DNA of 64,000 nucleotides from contig JAJTYM010000016.1 of the NCBI GenBank assembly GCA_021463345.1, positions 1-64,000 of the forward strand, read 5' to 3'. Source of the stretch: Pseudobdellovibrionaceae bacterium (GTDB lineage: Bacteria > Bdellovibrionota > Bdellovibrionia > Bdellovibrionales > JAMPXM01). Below the pieces are notes generated by a model. It was not told the DNA's origin, did not search any database, and worked only from the letters and a program-made list of their open reading frames with translations. This document shows, in pieces, positions 9,799 to 18,660 of this stretch; positions within the stretch are counted from its first letter, which is position 1, and each line of letters starts with the position of its first letter. A program made the position numbers and the translations under genes.

Positions 9799-10594
9799 GA
9801 AAGCGAAGCGCCGGGCTTCCGGTCGAGGTCGCAAAGCACAATGGTTCCTCCTGCGAGGGCTTGCGCGCGAGGCGGGGCACTGGGGCGGATTCCTCGATGA
9901 GATGCGGGCCGCGCTGCCCGGGCACGACATCCAGGCCCTGGATTTGCCCGGCACCGGCGAGTTCGCGGCCGCGCGGGCGCCGTTGTCGATCCCTGACAAC
10001 GCCGCGTTCGTGCGCGAGGTTTTCCACCAGCGCCGCGATCGTTCGGTACCCGGGTACGTCTTCGCCGTCTCGCTGGGCGCGATGGTCGTCGTCGATTGGC
10101 TGCGCCAAGACCCTTCCGACATCGACGGCGTCGTTCTGGTCAACACGAGTTTCCGCGGCTGCTCCCCGTTTTATCGCCGACTGTGGTTCGAGGCGTACCC
10201 GCATTTGGCGCGCGCGTTCAAGGAGCCGGACCCGTTCCGGCGCGAGCGTCATGTCATCGCCATGGTGTCGAACCGACCCGAACTGTACGATGAGGTCGCC
10301 CGCCAATGGGCCGAGGTCCATCATCGGAGGCCGATCGGACGGGACACGTTCGCTCGCCAGCTGCTCGCGGCCGCGCGTTACAGCCCGCCTCTCGAGCCGC
10401 CACGGGTGCCGGTGCTCTTGCTCAACAGTTTGTCCGATCGCATGGTGCACCCGAGTTGCTCGAAAGCGATCGCCGAGCTGTGGCGATGCGAGTTGCGTCG
10501 CCACCCCACGGCTGGGCACGATCTCATGCTCGACGCGGCCCCATGGGTGCTCGCCGCGCTCCAGGCGTGGCTGGAAGAGCGCGAACCGGCTTGA
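9788..10594 (+). CDS. alpha/beta hydrolase (268 aa)
   Basis: The fold is suggested by WFLLRGLAREAGHWGGF at the N-terminus (oxyanion region), LDLPGTGEF, YVFAVSLGAMVVVDWL (nucleophile elbow, GxSxG-like VSLG), LLLNSLSDRMVHPSCS (late Asp loop) and GHDLMLDAAPWV (catalytic His). No signal peptide. It resembles esterases of the BioH/MenH type, but the substrate is not evident. It overlaps the preceding M14-like gene by 11 bases, suggesting the two act on the same compound. Confidence 0.85.
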   Translation: MAAEKAKRRASGRGRKAQWFLLRGLAREAGHWGGFLDEMRAALPGHDIQALDLPGTGEFAAARAPLSIPDNAAFVREVFHQRRDRSVPGYVFAVSLGAMVVVDWLRQDPSDIDGVVLVNTSFRGCSPFYRRLWFEAYPHLARAFKEPDPFRRERHVIAMVSNRPELYDEVARQWAEVHHRRPIGRDTFARQLLAAARYSPPLEPPRVPVLLLNSLSDRMVHPSCSKAIAELWRCELRRHPTAGHDLMLDAAPWVLAALQAWLEEREPA

Positions 10595-10629
10595 CCCGCG
10601 CCGCGCGCGACGCGAGAGTCGAAGTCACG

Positions 10630-12114
10630 ATGATGAACTGGATTTTCGCGTCCCGGTCGGGAGCGTCGTCGATGGCCTTCCCGCCCGCGTCGTCCCGCGC
10701 GCTCGCCGTCGCCGCTTTTTTCGCGCTTTCGATCCCCGGTTTCTCCAGCCGGGCCGGCGGGGATCAGTCGCTTTCGCTCGGCGCGTCTCACGAAGCGTAC
10801 TTCGCCGGCCAGGAGAGTTTGTACGGGCCGCGAAGCCACCAGCTTGTTTCCGGTCGTTATTCCGGGGAAGCGAGCGGATCGTGGATCGCCGCGCGCTTGG
10901 ACGTGGGCGGAATCCATGGGACGAGCGTGGCGCGGTACTCGAGCGTGTTCGCCCCCGAGGCGTATTTGCGCTTCCGCCAGGACGCGATCCCCTGGCTTCC
11001 GCGGGAGATCACCCTCGGCCGCATGAAGGAGGCGTGGAGCAGACTCGACGAGGATTGGCAGCTCGGCCTCGTCCAGCCGCTGTTCCGCTTCGATTACCTG
11101 CGTCCGGAGCAGCAAGGGTTGACGGGCGCTTTCCTGACATGGAAAAGCGATCGCGCTCGTTTCGTGCTTTTCGCGAGCGGTGTCTACATCCCCGAACAGG
11201 GGCCGCCGTTTCACATCTCCGACGGAGAGATTTCGTCGGCGAGCCCCTGGTTCACGGAGCCGACCAACGAGTTGATCCTCTTTCAACAGCCGACCGACAT
11301 CCGCTACCGGGTCGCCATTCCCGAGGTCGCCGACATCGTGTCCCGTGGGACGGTGGGAGGGCTCTTCGTGCTCGGCGGGGGACCCACGGACGCGAACTCC
11401 GCGGATCCGGGTTCGGCGCCCTGGAACTCAGGGCCCTGGAGCTCGGGCGGCTACCTCTTCAAGCCGCGCAACAGCCTCATGCTGCCGTTCACCGCGCCGC
11501 TCGTCCTGGGGCCGTCCACGCAGTTCGCCGAAGTCACGATCGATCCGCGGGTCGAGCGCCATCACATCGCGATGTTCGACATCGGCTACCGGTCCGGGCT
11601 CCAGGCGGCGTTTATTTCAGCGCTCGCCGAGTTCCCGCAGAACCCCCCGGTGCAGGCCGGCGTCACTCGCCAGCGCCTGGAGCCTCAGGTGCTCGTTTCG
11701 CCGGGATTTGAAACGCGGCTGTTCCGCCGCCGGTCATGGGGGCCGTCGGCGCGGATCGCTTACCTGCATCAGGACGGCGGCGAGACGCCTGAGGAAGGCC
11801 CGTTCGCCACGGGCCGCGGCACGATCTTCGGCCCTCGCCTGAGCTGGACACGGGCCGCTTCGCTCGTCCTCAAAAGCAATTTCCTGAGCACGGCGGAGAG
11901 CTCTCTCGACGTGAGCGTGCGGTGGATCGAGGATTTCCGTCAACGCGGCACTTGGTTGATGACCGAAGTGCTGTACGCTCCGGCGCTTGGTTGGACTGTT
12001 TCGTTGAGCGCCGACATCCTCGGGTCAGCGGCGCCGGTCGATGATCAGCAGGGTTTGATCAACCGCTTCCGCGGCAACGACCGCGTATCCGGAGGAGTGC
12101 GTTACGCGTTCTGA
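10630..12114 (+). CDS. outer-membrane beta-barrel protein (494 aa)
   Basis: An N-terminal signal peptide (ALAVAAFFALSIPGFSSRAGG) precedes alternating amphipathic strands, and the chain ends in SGGVRYAF, a terminal Phe typical of BAM substrates. I do not recognise a named family. The length allows a barrel of about 16-18 strands. Repeated charged and aromatic residues (SWIAARLDVGG, ARFVLFASGVYI) fit membrane strands with periplasmic turns. The start is ATG at 10630 or 10633. It lies 36 bases after the alpha/beta hydrolase and may be co-transcribed. It converges on the subtilase gene. Confidence 0.75.
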   Translation: MMNWIFASRSGASSMAFPPASSRALAVAAFFALSIPGFSSRAGGDQSLSLGASHEAYFAGQESLYGPRSHQLVSGRYSGEASGSWIAARLDVGGIHGTSVARYSSVFAPEAYLRFRQDAIPWLPREITLGRMKEAWSRLDEDWQLGLVQPLFRFDYLRPEQQGLTGAFLTWKSDRARFVLFASGVYIPEQGPPFHISDGEISSASPWFTEPTNELILFQQPTDIRYRVAIPEVADIVSRGTVGGLFVLGGGPTDANSADPGSAPWNSGPWSSGGYLFKPRNSLMLPFTAPLVLGPSTQFAEVTIDPRVERHHIAMFDIGYRSGLQAAFISALAEFPQNPPVQAGVTRQRLEPQVLVSPGFETRLFRRRSWGPSARIAYLHQDGGETPEEGPFATGRGTIFGPRLSWTRAASLVLKSNFLSTAESSLDVSVRWIEDFRQRGTWLMTEVLYAPALGWTVSLSADILGSAAPVDDQQGLINRFRGNDRVSGGVRYAF

Positions 12115-12162
12115 GGCGTCGTGCTCGCGGTTGGCGCGCGGGCGACTTTGGCCGACGCGAGG

Positions 12163-13911
12163 TCACTCGCGCTGACTGAGCGAAGGGAGTTTCGCCCTGC
12201 GTGATGGCGACCGCGTCGCCGCTTCATGCGGCGCACGAGGAGCCGCGCTCGCCGCGGCTTTCGGCTTTTCGCCGCAAACGCGCGCGCCGAGGGGCGTTTC
12301 GACGATTTCATAGGCATGGGGCAGCCGGCCCTGGAGGACGCGGGGATGCAGGCTGAAGCCCGAGGGATTGGCGACGATCATGTCATGCGGCTGCATGCGG
12401 CGCAGGCCGCGGATGCCGGTCAGTGGGTCGCCCGGCACGAAAATCTTGATTCCCGCTGACGTGCGCACGGCCCTTCCTCCGTCGCGCAGGACCGCAGCCA
12501 GGTGCGGCCACGGGCTTTGGAAGTCGACCGCCGGTTCGAAGCAGCCCGGCGCCGTCGGCCCGAAGGCGAGGACGTGCAGTGGAAGGCCGCGCCCCGAGGC
12601 CTCCGCCGATCCGCCGGTCGCCGCGGGCGTCGTTTTCTGGCCGCCATTCGCCATTCGCCGCTCCAGGAGGGCGTCCAGCACACGCTCGCGATCCATGTCC
12701 GGGTGGATCGCGCGTAAAAGCGCCGCGGCCGCGGCGACGACCGCGGCGGCGTTGCTCGATCCTTTGAACGCCTGGCCGGCCTGCTCTCGTTCTCCGATCT
12801 CGATGAGGGACGGGAACAGGAGCTCTGGCTTGGCGCCCGCCAAGCCAGAGGAGCTCGTTTCGGAATCGCTCGCGCCGACCGTGATCGCCAGCGGGTTGTC
12901 GGCCGGATTGAGGAGTGTTTCCCCTTCCGAACGATCGAGCATCTCGGTGAACTCGCCGCTCGCGGTCAAGGTGAGAACGTCGCGGCTCGAGAAGAGGTCC
13001 TTCGTGCGGACTTTCACGCGCGCGTAATACAAACCGGGGGAAAGTTCGGCTTGCAGGATTTCGCGAGGGTACTTGGAAAAGCCCGGCTGGCCTTCCGGAA
13101 ACGCCGCCTTTTGCGTCAGACCCGATGTCTGCACGATCCGGAGCGTGTCGTCGGTGAGGATGAGATCGAGATCCTTGTCGGAACCCGCCGCGACGTCGTC
13201 CTTGAAGTCGTTCCAGCTGAGGACGAGGCGCAGGGGGCATTTGCCGGCCGGATTCTTATGGCAGCGGATCTGCACGCTGTTGTTGGGGCCTGGCAGCGCA
13301 GCCCAATCGTCGGCCGTGCGCAGGACCGGTGAGCGGTGCAGCGAGCGGCCGAAGTTGCCGGCGGCGTTGACCCACAGGATGCCGGAGCGCGCCGCGCGCG
13401 TGGCGAGCGCGTTGATGAAACCGCGCCCGTCGCCGTTGCCTCCGTATTCCCAGACCTGGGCGTAGAGGACGACGTCGAATTTTCCTTTGATCACCTCGTC
13501 GACCGCCGCTTCGAAGTTCGAGTGGCCGAAGGCCGAGAAAAGATGCAACTCGAAAGGCACGCGAGGTTTGGCCCCGCCGTCGGTCATCACGGCGGTCACG
13601 ATCTGCGCCATCGCCGTGCCGTGGGTTTCTTCGGGTTGCGGAGTCGCGACCGGGCCTGGGTGGTGGATCGTCCCGCTGGGGAGGGTGCGGCCCAGCTCGC
13701 CTTTCCATCCTTGAAAACCGTTGTCGAGGATGGCGATCTTGACGGTCTTGCGGGCGGCGCCGGCGGTTGCATCGAGGAAACCGGAGAGCCCCAACTCCCG
13801 CGAGATCGTCGGGAAGTTGCGGATGTTCGTTTCGCTCGCGCCATGGGCGCGCTCGGGATTCACAGCGGCGAGGAGAGCCGCGATCGCCAGGCCGCGTACC
13901 AGGGTCGTCAT
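12163..13911 (-). CDS. exported subtilisin-like serine protease (S8 family)
   Basis: The catalytic triad is visible: Asp in VKIAILDNGFQGW, His in THGTAMAQIVTAVM, Ser in FKGSSNAAAVVAAAAALLR. A signal peptide is present (TTLVRGLAIAALLAAVNPERAHGA). Between His and Ser lies a beta-rich insert of about 200 residues, suggesting a P-domain-like or jelly-roll module. A basic, Ala/Arg-rich tail follows the catalytic domain. The Ser loop reads GSSNAAA rather than the common GTSMAAP, a permissible but divergent form. I chose the ATG at 13911; a GTG lies three codons upstream. It follows the tyrosine-rich gene by 21 bases, so they probably form one transcript. Confidence 0.88.
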   Translation of the reverse strand: MTTLVRGLAIAALLAAVNPERAHGASETNIRNFPTISRELGLSGFLDATAGAARKTVKIAILDNGFQGWKGELGRTLPSGTIHHPGPVATPQPEETHGTAMAQIVTAVMTDGGAKPRVPFELHLFSAFGHSNFEAAVDEVIKGKFDVVLYAQVWEYGGNGDGRGFINALATRAARSGILWVNAAGNFGRSLHRSPVLRTADDWAALPGPNNSVQIRCHKNPAGKCPLRLVLSWNDFKDDVAAGSDKDLDLILTDDTLRIVQTSGLTQKAAFPEGQPGFSKYPREILQAELSPGLYYARVKVRTKDLFSSRDVLTLTASGEFTEMLDRSEGETLLNPADNPLAITVGASDSETSSSGLAGAKPELLFPSLIEIGEREQAGQAFKGSSNAAAVVAAAAALLRAIHPDMDRERVLDALLERRMANGGQKTTPAATGGSAEASGRGLPLHVLAFGPTAPGCFEPAVDFQSPWPHLAAVLRDGGRAVRTSAGIKIFVPGDPLTGIRGLRRMQPHDMIVANPSGFSLHPRVLQGRLPHAYEIVETPLGARVCGEKPKAAASAAPRAPHEAATRSPSRRAKLPSLSQRE

Positions 13912-13932
13912 GCCCACCACCCGCGCGTCCGC

Positions 13933-14394
13933 TTACCAGTACCAGCGGTAGTAGGCGTACGCGTACCCGCTCCAGTTGAAGTTGTAATAGGGGTAGTAAC
14001 GGTAAGTGTAACCCGAGTAATAGTAGGTCGGGTACATGTAGCTGTTGTTGTAGAAGTAAAAATACCAGCTGCTGCTGCTCGAATCGGCGTCGAGCTCGCC
14101 GAGGACGCGGTCATTGGCGGCGATCGACCGGAAGTCGGCGTCGCGGCCGACGACGCGTTTTTGCGAGCCGATGCCGTCGGGGAGTTGGTCGTTCAGGTGC
14201 AGGACGTCCACTTTGCCCGTGGACAAGTGCGTGCGGACCACGACGGTGGCGGGGAGCTCCTTGCCGGCGCGGAGCTGCTCGTTGGTGATCGTGGCTTCGT
14301 TGTCGAGCTCGCCGGCCGCGTGGGCCGCCGTCATGAAAGCCAAGGAAACGAAGACCAGGGAAACGAACGCGGTCAGTGTCGTGCGACGAAGCAT
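13933..14394 (-). CDS. exported tyrosine-rich protein (153 aa)
   Basis: The start at 14394 has AAGGAGA about 6 bases upstream and a clear signal peptide (TTLTAFVSLVFVSLAFMTAAHAAG). A hydrophilic middle follows (about 28-105), with no motif I recognise. After a run of five serines, the last 44 residues contain 19 Tyr, 4 Trp and 3 Phe, and the chain stops at YRWYW. Such aromatic tails occur in some structural or adhesive proteins, but I know no family that matches. It is the first gene of a unit with the subtilase, so cleavage or maturation by that protease is a reasonable guess. The function is unknown. Confidence 0.8.
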   Translation of the reverse strand: MLRRTTLTAFVSLVFVSLAFMTAAHAAGELDNEATITNEQLRAGKELPATVVVRTHLSTGKVDVLHLNDQLPDGIGSQKRVVGRDADFRSIAANDRVLGELDADSSSSSWYFYFYNNSYMYPTYYYSGYTYRYYPYYNFNWSGYAYAYYRWYW

Positions 14395-14598
14395 GTCAGT
14401 CTCCTTCGGGATGAGCCCCATTTTGAGTCGGGCGCCATGGAACAAGTACGGGAGGACTTAACAAAGCGGACAAGGAGCGGCAAACATTTTTGCTGGAATG
14501 GCATGGTTTCAGGGTCGGCAGGCACCCAATATCTCGGACGTGGAGTGGGAACCATCGATTTCAGAGCGTTCCCAGGCGGGTCTTCGAAAACAGCCTGG

Positions 14599-15579
14599 TC
14601 AGTTCGTCATATTCAGGAAATCCAGGATGTCCCGGTGCGCGTTCGAACGGCTCGGTTCGGCCTCATTGTCGATTTCATGCAGCGTGTTCGGGTATTGTCG
14701 GACGATGAAGTGAGGGGCTGATTTTGCAAGCGCCGCCCCCGTCTTCCCGGCGTTCACATAGGTGTCGTCGTCCCCGGACAACAGAACAAACCCGTTGACC
14801 TCGCGCCTCATGGGGGACCTGCGGCTCGCCTTCGCCGTCGTCAGCAGGTTCCAAGAGAAATCCATGACTTGAAGGGGAGAAGTGGGCTTGATCGGATCCA
14901 CGTGGGGGTTTTCCTCCCCGGAGCCGTAAGTCTGCGTCGTGAGCGAGCGCAGCGTAATCTGGTTGAACTTGAACCTTAGGACGTCGTGTTCGCCCACGTT
15001 GATGTTGGGTGCGATGCCGGGAGCGATCAAAACGATATTGTCCACATCGCTTTTCTCCGCGGCTTGGACGTATGCGGCCAGTCCGCCCGTCGACCATCCT
15101 ACGATGTTCTTTTTGGGACGGCGGGCGAGATCGCGGGCATGAAACGCCCAAATTTGGTCGCCGAGCGAGCCGATTTGCGGGATGCGGGTGTCGTTCATGG
15201 AGCCTGACGAACCGCCTTGGCCCATGTAGTCGAATGCGATCACGCGGAATCCCGCCTGGGTCAGTTTGCTGAACAGAGGCTCGTGGTTCAGCATGGAGTC
15301 CCCAAGGCCTTGGTAATAAATGACGTTTCCACGAAAAGGCACGTCCGGGTTCTCAGCGAGATAGCCGCTGCGAATATCGACGTTCACTTCTCGCCGGGCC
15401 CCTGTCCACGCGTCCCAAGTCGTTAAAGTGAATTTCCGCAGGCTGCAGTCACCAGGGCGTTGCGAGTGGCTCTTCCAGGGGGTGGGACAGATCCTCGGTT
15501 TTTCCGCTCGGGCGACGGCGGCTTGGGCGGCGAGGCCGAGCGATAGGGCCGCTGAAAGAAGATGGGAATGAATTCTCAT
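14599..15579 (-). CDS. exported alpha/beta hydrolase (serine aminopeptidase S33-like)
   Basis: The ATG at 15579 has AGGAG about 7 bases upstream and a signal peptide (LLSAALSLGLAAQAAVARA). The fold is shown by NVIYYQGLGDSML, VIAFDYMGQGGSSG, the nucleophile elbow VGWSTGGLAAYV (GxSxG), GFVLLSGDDDTYVN (Asp loop) and PNTLHEIDNE (catalytic His). These are typical of monoacylglycerol lipase-like S33 hydrolases. Acting outside the cytoplasm, it probably cleaves lipid esters or related substrates; the exact one is unknown. It stands alone, with more than 150 bases to either neighbour. Confidence 0.88.
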   Translation of the reverse strand: MRIHSHLLSAALSLGLAAQAAVARAEKPRICPTPWKSHSQRPGDCSLRKFTLTTWDAWTGARREVNVDIRSGYLAENPDVPFRGNVIYYQGLGDSMLNHEPLFSKLTQAGFRVIAFDYMGQGGSSGSMNDTRIPQIGSLGDQIWAFHARDLARRPKKNIVGWSTGGLAAYVQAAEKSDVDNIVLIAPGIAPNINVGEHDVLRFKFNQITLRSLTTQTYGSGEENPHVDPIKPTSPLQVMDFSWNLLTTAKASRRSPMRREVNGFVLLSGDDDTYVNAGKTGAALAKSAPHFIVRQYPNTLHEIDNEAEPSRSNAHRDILDFLNMTN

Positions 15580-15825
15580 TTTCGTCTCCTGTGTCCCCGG
15601 CCGCTGATCAAAGGTTTGACGGGGTTGAAAAACGTTCCCTCGCCCGTTCATCGGGCGTCTTCGCGCCTCGATTCAGGATTTGAATCAACGATCTGCGGGA
15701 CTGACAAGCAATCCATGGGCCTGGCAAGCCGGGGCCGCGGCGGGCCGGCGGTCGCGCGCGTGATCCATCCCGCTCGTTCGCGAGGAATGTGTTGAAAACC
15801 GGGTTTTTCGCCGTATCTTGGTTTT

Positions 15826-16380
15826 GTGGAAATCTTGACTCATTCGTTCCTTCTCGTGTTCGCGGGAGAAATGGGCGACAAAACCCAGCTCCTCTCGCTG
15901 CTCCTCATCGCCCGTTACAAGAAACCATGGGTCATCCTGGCGGGCGTGACGGTCGCGACGTTGCTCAATCACGCCTTGGCGTCCGGGGTCGGCGGTTTTG
16001 TCGCGGCTCAAGTCGGCCCGGATGCGCTCAGGTGGTCGCTCGCCGTCATCTTCTTCGCGTTCGCCGGTTGGATCCTGATTCCCGACAAGGAGGGGGAGTT
16101 GACGGCCGGGGGTCGGTACGGGGTTTTCCTGACGACGGTCATCGCCTTCTTCCTGGCGGAAATGGGGGACAAGACCCAGCTGGCCACCGTCGCTCTCGGC
16201 GCGCGCTACGCGGACGCCGTCATCGTCACCGTCGGGACGACGGCGGGCATGATCGCTTCGAACGCTTTGGCGGTTTTTTTCGGAGAACGGTTTCTCGCCA
16301 AAGTCCCGATGAAGTGGGTTCGCGTTTGCGCGAGCCTGTTGTTCGCGGCTTTCGGCGTCGCCATCCTGCTGCGTTTTTGA
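15826..16380 (+). CDS. TMEM165/GDT1 family (UPF0016) cation transporter
   Basis: A 184-aa membrane protein with two copies of the family signature E-x-G-D-K-[TS] (AGEMGDKTQL near residue 15 and AEMGDKTQL near residue 107). Each begins a three-helix half, giving six predicted membrane segments in an inverted repeat. Characterised members export Mn2+ or exchange Ca2+/Mn2+ for protons. The start is GTG at 15826 with no clear Shine-Dalgarno. I see no Mn riboswitch upstream. It converges on the CDF transporter gene, so two metal transporters sit side by side. Confidence 0.93.
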   Translation: MEILTHSFLLVFAGEMGDKTQLLSLLLIARYKKPWVILAGVTVATLLNHALASGVGGFVAAQVGPDALRWSLAVIFFAFAGWILIPDKEGELTAGGRYGVFLTTVIAFFLAEMGDKTQLATVALGARYADAVIVTVGTTAGMIASNALAVFFGERFLAKVPMKWVRVCASLLFAAFGVAILLRF

Positions 16381-16443
16381 GGCGGTCGGCTGGCCGTGAC
16401 ACCGCGAAAGCGCGTTTCAGGGATTTGGTGAGCGGCGGGCGCC

Positions 16444-17409
16444 TTAAACGACTTCGCCGGGCTCGAGGGCGCAGCGTTCATTCCCGTCGCCCACTTCGAT
16501 CTGCAGGGTGCTGTGGTGGATGCGGAACTTGCGATCGAGTTCGCGCGCGGCCTCGGCCAGGAACGCGTCGCCCGGATGCCCGCCGGGCATGACGAGATGG
16601 GCGGTCATGGCGTTTTCGGTCGTGCTCATGCCCCAGATGTGGAGGTCGTGGATCTCGCGGACGCCCGCCAGGCCGCGAAGATAGTCCGCGACGCGTTCGG
16701 CCTCGATGCCGGTCGGGACCGCGTCCAGGGCGAGGTTGAGTGAGTCCCGCAGCAGGCCCCATGTGCCCAGCACGATGACGACGCTGACGGCGATGCTGAC
16801 CAAGGGGTCGATCCACGCCCAGCCGGTCGCCATCCAGACCGCCGCGCTCACCACCACGCCCAAGGACACGAGCGCGTCGGCGGCCATGTGGAGGAAGGCG
16901 CCGCGGATGTTGAGGTCCCCTTCACGGCCGGAGGCGAACATCCACGCTGTGAAACCGTTGATCGCGATCCCGACGCCGGCGACCCACATCACCGTGCGCC
17001 CGTCGATCGCGCCCGGTTCGCGCAGCCGCTCGACGGATTCCCACAGGATCCCGCCGACGGCGATCAGCAGGATGACGGCGTTGAAAAGCGCCGCGAGGAT
17101 GGACGTCGACCGGAGGCCGTACGTGAAACGCGACGTGGGTTTTTGCCGGGCCAGGCGGCTGGCGGCCCATGCGAGCAGCAGGCCGAGCACGTCGCTGAGG
17201 TTGTGGCCCGCGTCGGCGAGCAGGGCGAGCGAGTTCGACAGCAGACCGAAAACGGTTTCGACGACGACGAACGTGACGTTGAGGCCGACGCCGATGGCGA
17301 AGGCGCGGTTGAAATCCTTGGGCGCGTGAGAGTGCCCGTGATGATGATGGTGGTCGTGCGAGTGGTCGCGCTCGCACGAATGAGAGCCGGTGCCGTGATC
17401 GTGAGCCAT
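16444..17409 (-). CDS. cation diffusion facilitator, zinc/cobalt type
   Basis: Inner-membrane metal/proton antiporter that expels Zn2+ and similar ions. A histidine-rich start (DHSHDHHHHHGHSH) is typical of CzcD/ZitB. Transport-site ligands appear as LLADAGHNLSDVLGLL (helix 2, HxxxD) and LHMAADALVSLGVVV (helix 5, HxxxD). Six membrane segments are predicted, then a cytoplasmic domain (HDLHIWGMS, HHSTLQIEV) that binds metal. The 321-aa length is normal. Confidence 0.95.
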   Translation of the reverse strand: MAHDHGTGSHSCERDHSHDHHHHHGHSHAPKDFNRAFAIGVGLNVTFVVVETVFGLLSNSLALLADAGHNLSDVLGLLLAWAASRLARQKPTSRFTYGLRSTSILAALFNAVILLIAVGGILWESVERLREPGAIDGRTVMWVAGVGIAINGFTAWMFASGREGDLNIRGAFLHMAADALVSLGVVVSAAVWMATGWAWIDPLVSIAVSVVIVLGTWGLLRDSLNLALDAVPTGIEAERVADYLRGLAGVREIHDLHIWGMSTTENAMTAHLVMPGGHPGDAFLAEAARELDRKFRIHHSTLQIEVGDGNERCALEPGEVV

Positions 17410-17483
17410 TCCGTCGCATGGTGCGTCGCGCGCCGGATCTTGTCAACGCCTTGGGCCCGCTCGTCGATCGATGGCCGAACCCA

Positions 17484-18476
17484 TCAAGGTTCCAAACGCA
17501 AATCCGAAACGCGCAGGGAACGGGCCGGTTCCCCGATCGGCCCGCTCCGGTCGGAGTCGAGAAAGAGAGCGGCGGTGAAGCGAGCGGGATCGAAGCCGCG
17601 CCGGAACGCCGCGAGGATACGCTCGTTCGTCACCCCCGCGCGGTTGAGCTCCGGCAACGTCACGCCACGCGCGCGTTTTTCGAGGCGCCCGCCGTCGGCG
17701 CCGGTCACGAGAGACGTGTGGAAGAGCGCGGGGAACTCCGCGCTCCGCCCTTCCAACCCGCAGAGCCATGCTTGGATCGCCCGCTGCGGGGCGGCCGATG
17801 ATTCGAGGTCCCAGGCTCTCACAAGGAGGCGGTAGCGTCCGAGGTGGTCGTCGACGGCGCACGCCCAGTGATAGCTGGGAGAGAAGGCGTCCGGCGGCGG
17901 ACACGCTTCGGCCGGGCAGGGCCGGGAGCGGGCGACGATGAAGTCCTGACGGCCGCTCGCATCGGGCATGCGGAAGCGCCAGGCCCAGCTCTCGGCGTCC
18001 ACGGAAAGCGGTTCGGCCCCGCGCCCGCGCCGCCGGCAGCGCCCGGAGTACACGGGGCTCTCCCCGTGCGGCGCGCTCGCGAAACCCGCGAGCGCGCCGC
18101 GCACGTCCTTGCGCGAGCAGTCGCAGGCGTAGACGCGACCGTCGCGCACGGCGCGCGCGAACAGTCGGTGATGCTCGCCGTGGGATTCGCTCTGGATGAG
18201 GACGCGATCGGGCAGGAGCCCCAGGGACGCCATGTCGGCCAACTGGCCGCCTTGCGCGCCGGGGAGGACGCGAGGGAGGTCGATGTCCTCGACGCGGACG
18301 ACCCAAGGCGTCCCGAGCGCGCGCGCCCATTCGCGTGAGATCCAAGCGGTGCGGAGATTGCCGATGTGCAAGCGCCCGGTCGGGGACGGGGCGAAGCGGA
18401 CTCCGGCCCTCGGTGGGGCGCTTGGGGGCGAGGCGTTGGACGGCGCGTTTGGCGGCGGATTCGAGGGTGAGTTCAC
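17484..18476 (-). CDS. gluQ: glutamyl-Q tRNA(Asp) synthetase
   Basis: A paralogue of glutamyl-tRNA synthetase lacking the anticodon-binding domain. Known members attach glutamate to queuosine in tRNA(Asp). The class I start RFAPSPTGRLHIGNLRTAW carries the HIGH-like motif. A zinc site is suggested by CDCSRKD and YSGRC. The KMSKS region reads LEKRARGVTLPEL, weaker than the usual KLSKR form. Length 330 aa versus about 300 in E. coli; the extra is a Pro/Ser-rich N-terminus. The start is GTG at 18476; an internal start cannot be excluded. Confidence 0.9.
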   Translation of the reverse strand: MNSPSNPPPNAPSNASPPSAPPRAGVRFAPSPTGRLHIGNLRTAWISREWARALGTPWVVRVEDIDLPRVLPGAQGGQLADMASLGLLPDRVLIQSESHGEHHRLFARAVRDGRVYACDCSRKDVRGALAGFASAPHGESPVYSGRCRRRGRGAEPLSVDAESWAWRFRMPDASGRQDFIVARSRPCPAEACPPPDAFSPSYHWACAVDDHLGRYRLLVRAWDLESSAAPQRAIQAWLCGLEGRSAEFPALFHTSLVTGADGGRLEKRARGVTLPELNRAGVTNERILAAFRRGFDPARFTAALFLDSDRSGPIGEPARSLRVSDLRLEP

Positions 18477-18499
18477 GGCACCAGTTTCCCCGCGCGCCC

Positions 18500-18571
18500 G
18501 GTCTCGATCAAGGACTCGATCAAAAGCCCGATCGGGAGTTCGGCCGGGGTCTCGATCAAGGGCCGGATCGG
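18500..18571. repeat. degenerate 12-bp tandem repeat upstream of gluQ
   Basis: The 12-mer GGTCTCGATCAA occurs at 18500-18511, with one mismatch at 18512-18523, and exactly again at 18548-18559. The spacings are multiples of 12, and the units between are more degenerate. It lies upstream of gluQ, in the spacer shared with the divergent haemoglobin gene. Confidence 0.55.
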
Positions 18572-18604
18572 GTTCGGCGATCGGACCTTGACCCTGTGGC
18601 CCAG

Positions 18605-18633
18605 TTGGCGGGTTGCCGGGGCGTTGTTAAAAT
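18605..18633 (+). promoter_or_regulatory. candidate sigma70-type promoter of the haemoglobin gene
   Basis: TTGGCG (18605-18610) and TAAAAT (18628-18633) are separated by 17 bases. This would give a leader of about 20 bases containing AAAGGA before the ATG at 18661. The boxes are read by eye. Confidence 0.4.
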
Positions 18634-18660
18634 CAAAGAGCGAGCGGGAAAGGACCACCC

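Noticed and set aside
9783-11711. A 642-codon plus-strand frame
   Set aside because: It is the out-of-frame shadow of the alpha/beta hydrolase and barrel genes.
15700-15825. Manganese riboswitch upstream of the GDT1-type gene
   Set aside because: No yybP-ykoY-like paired structure was visible in the leader.
18473-18658. A 61-codon minus frame overlapping gluQ's start
   Set aside because: It crosses the 12-bp repeat, has no ribosome site and no motif; the 4-base overlap with gluQ is probably chance.
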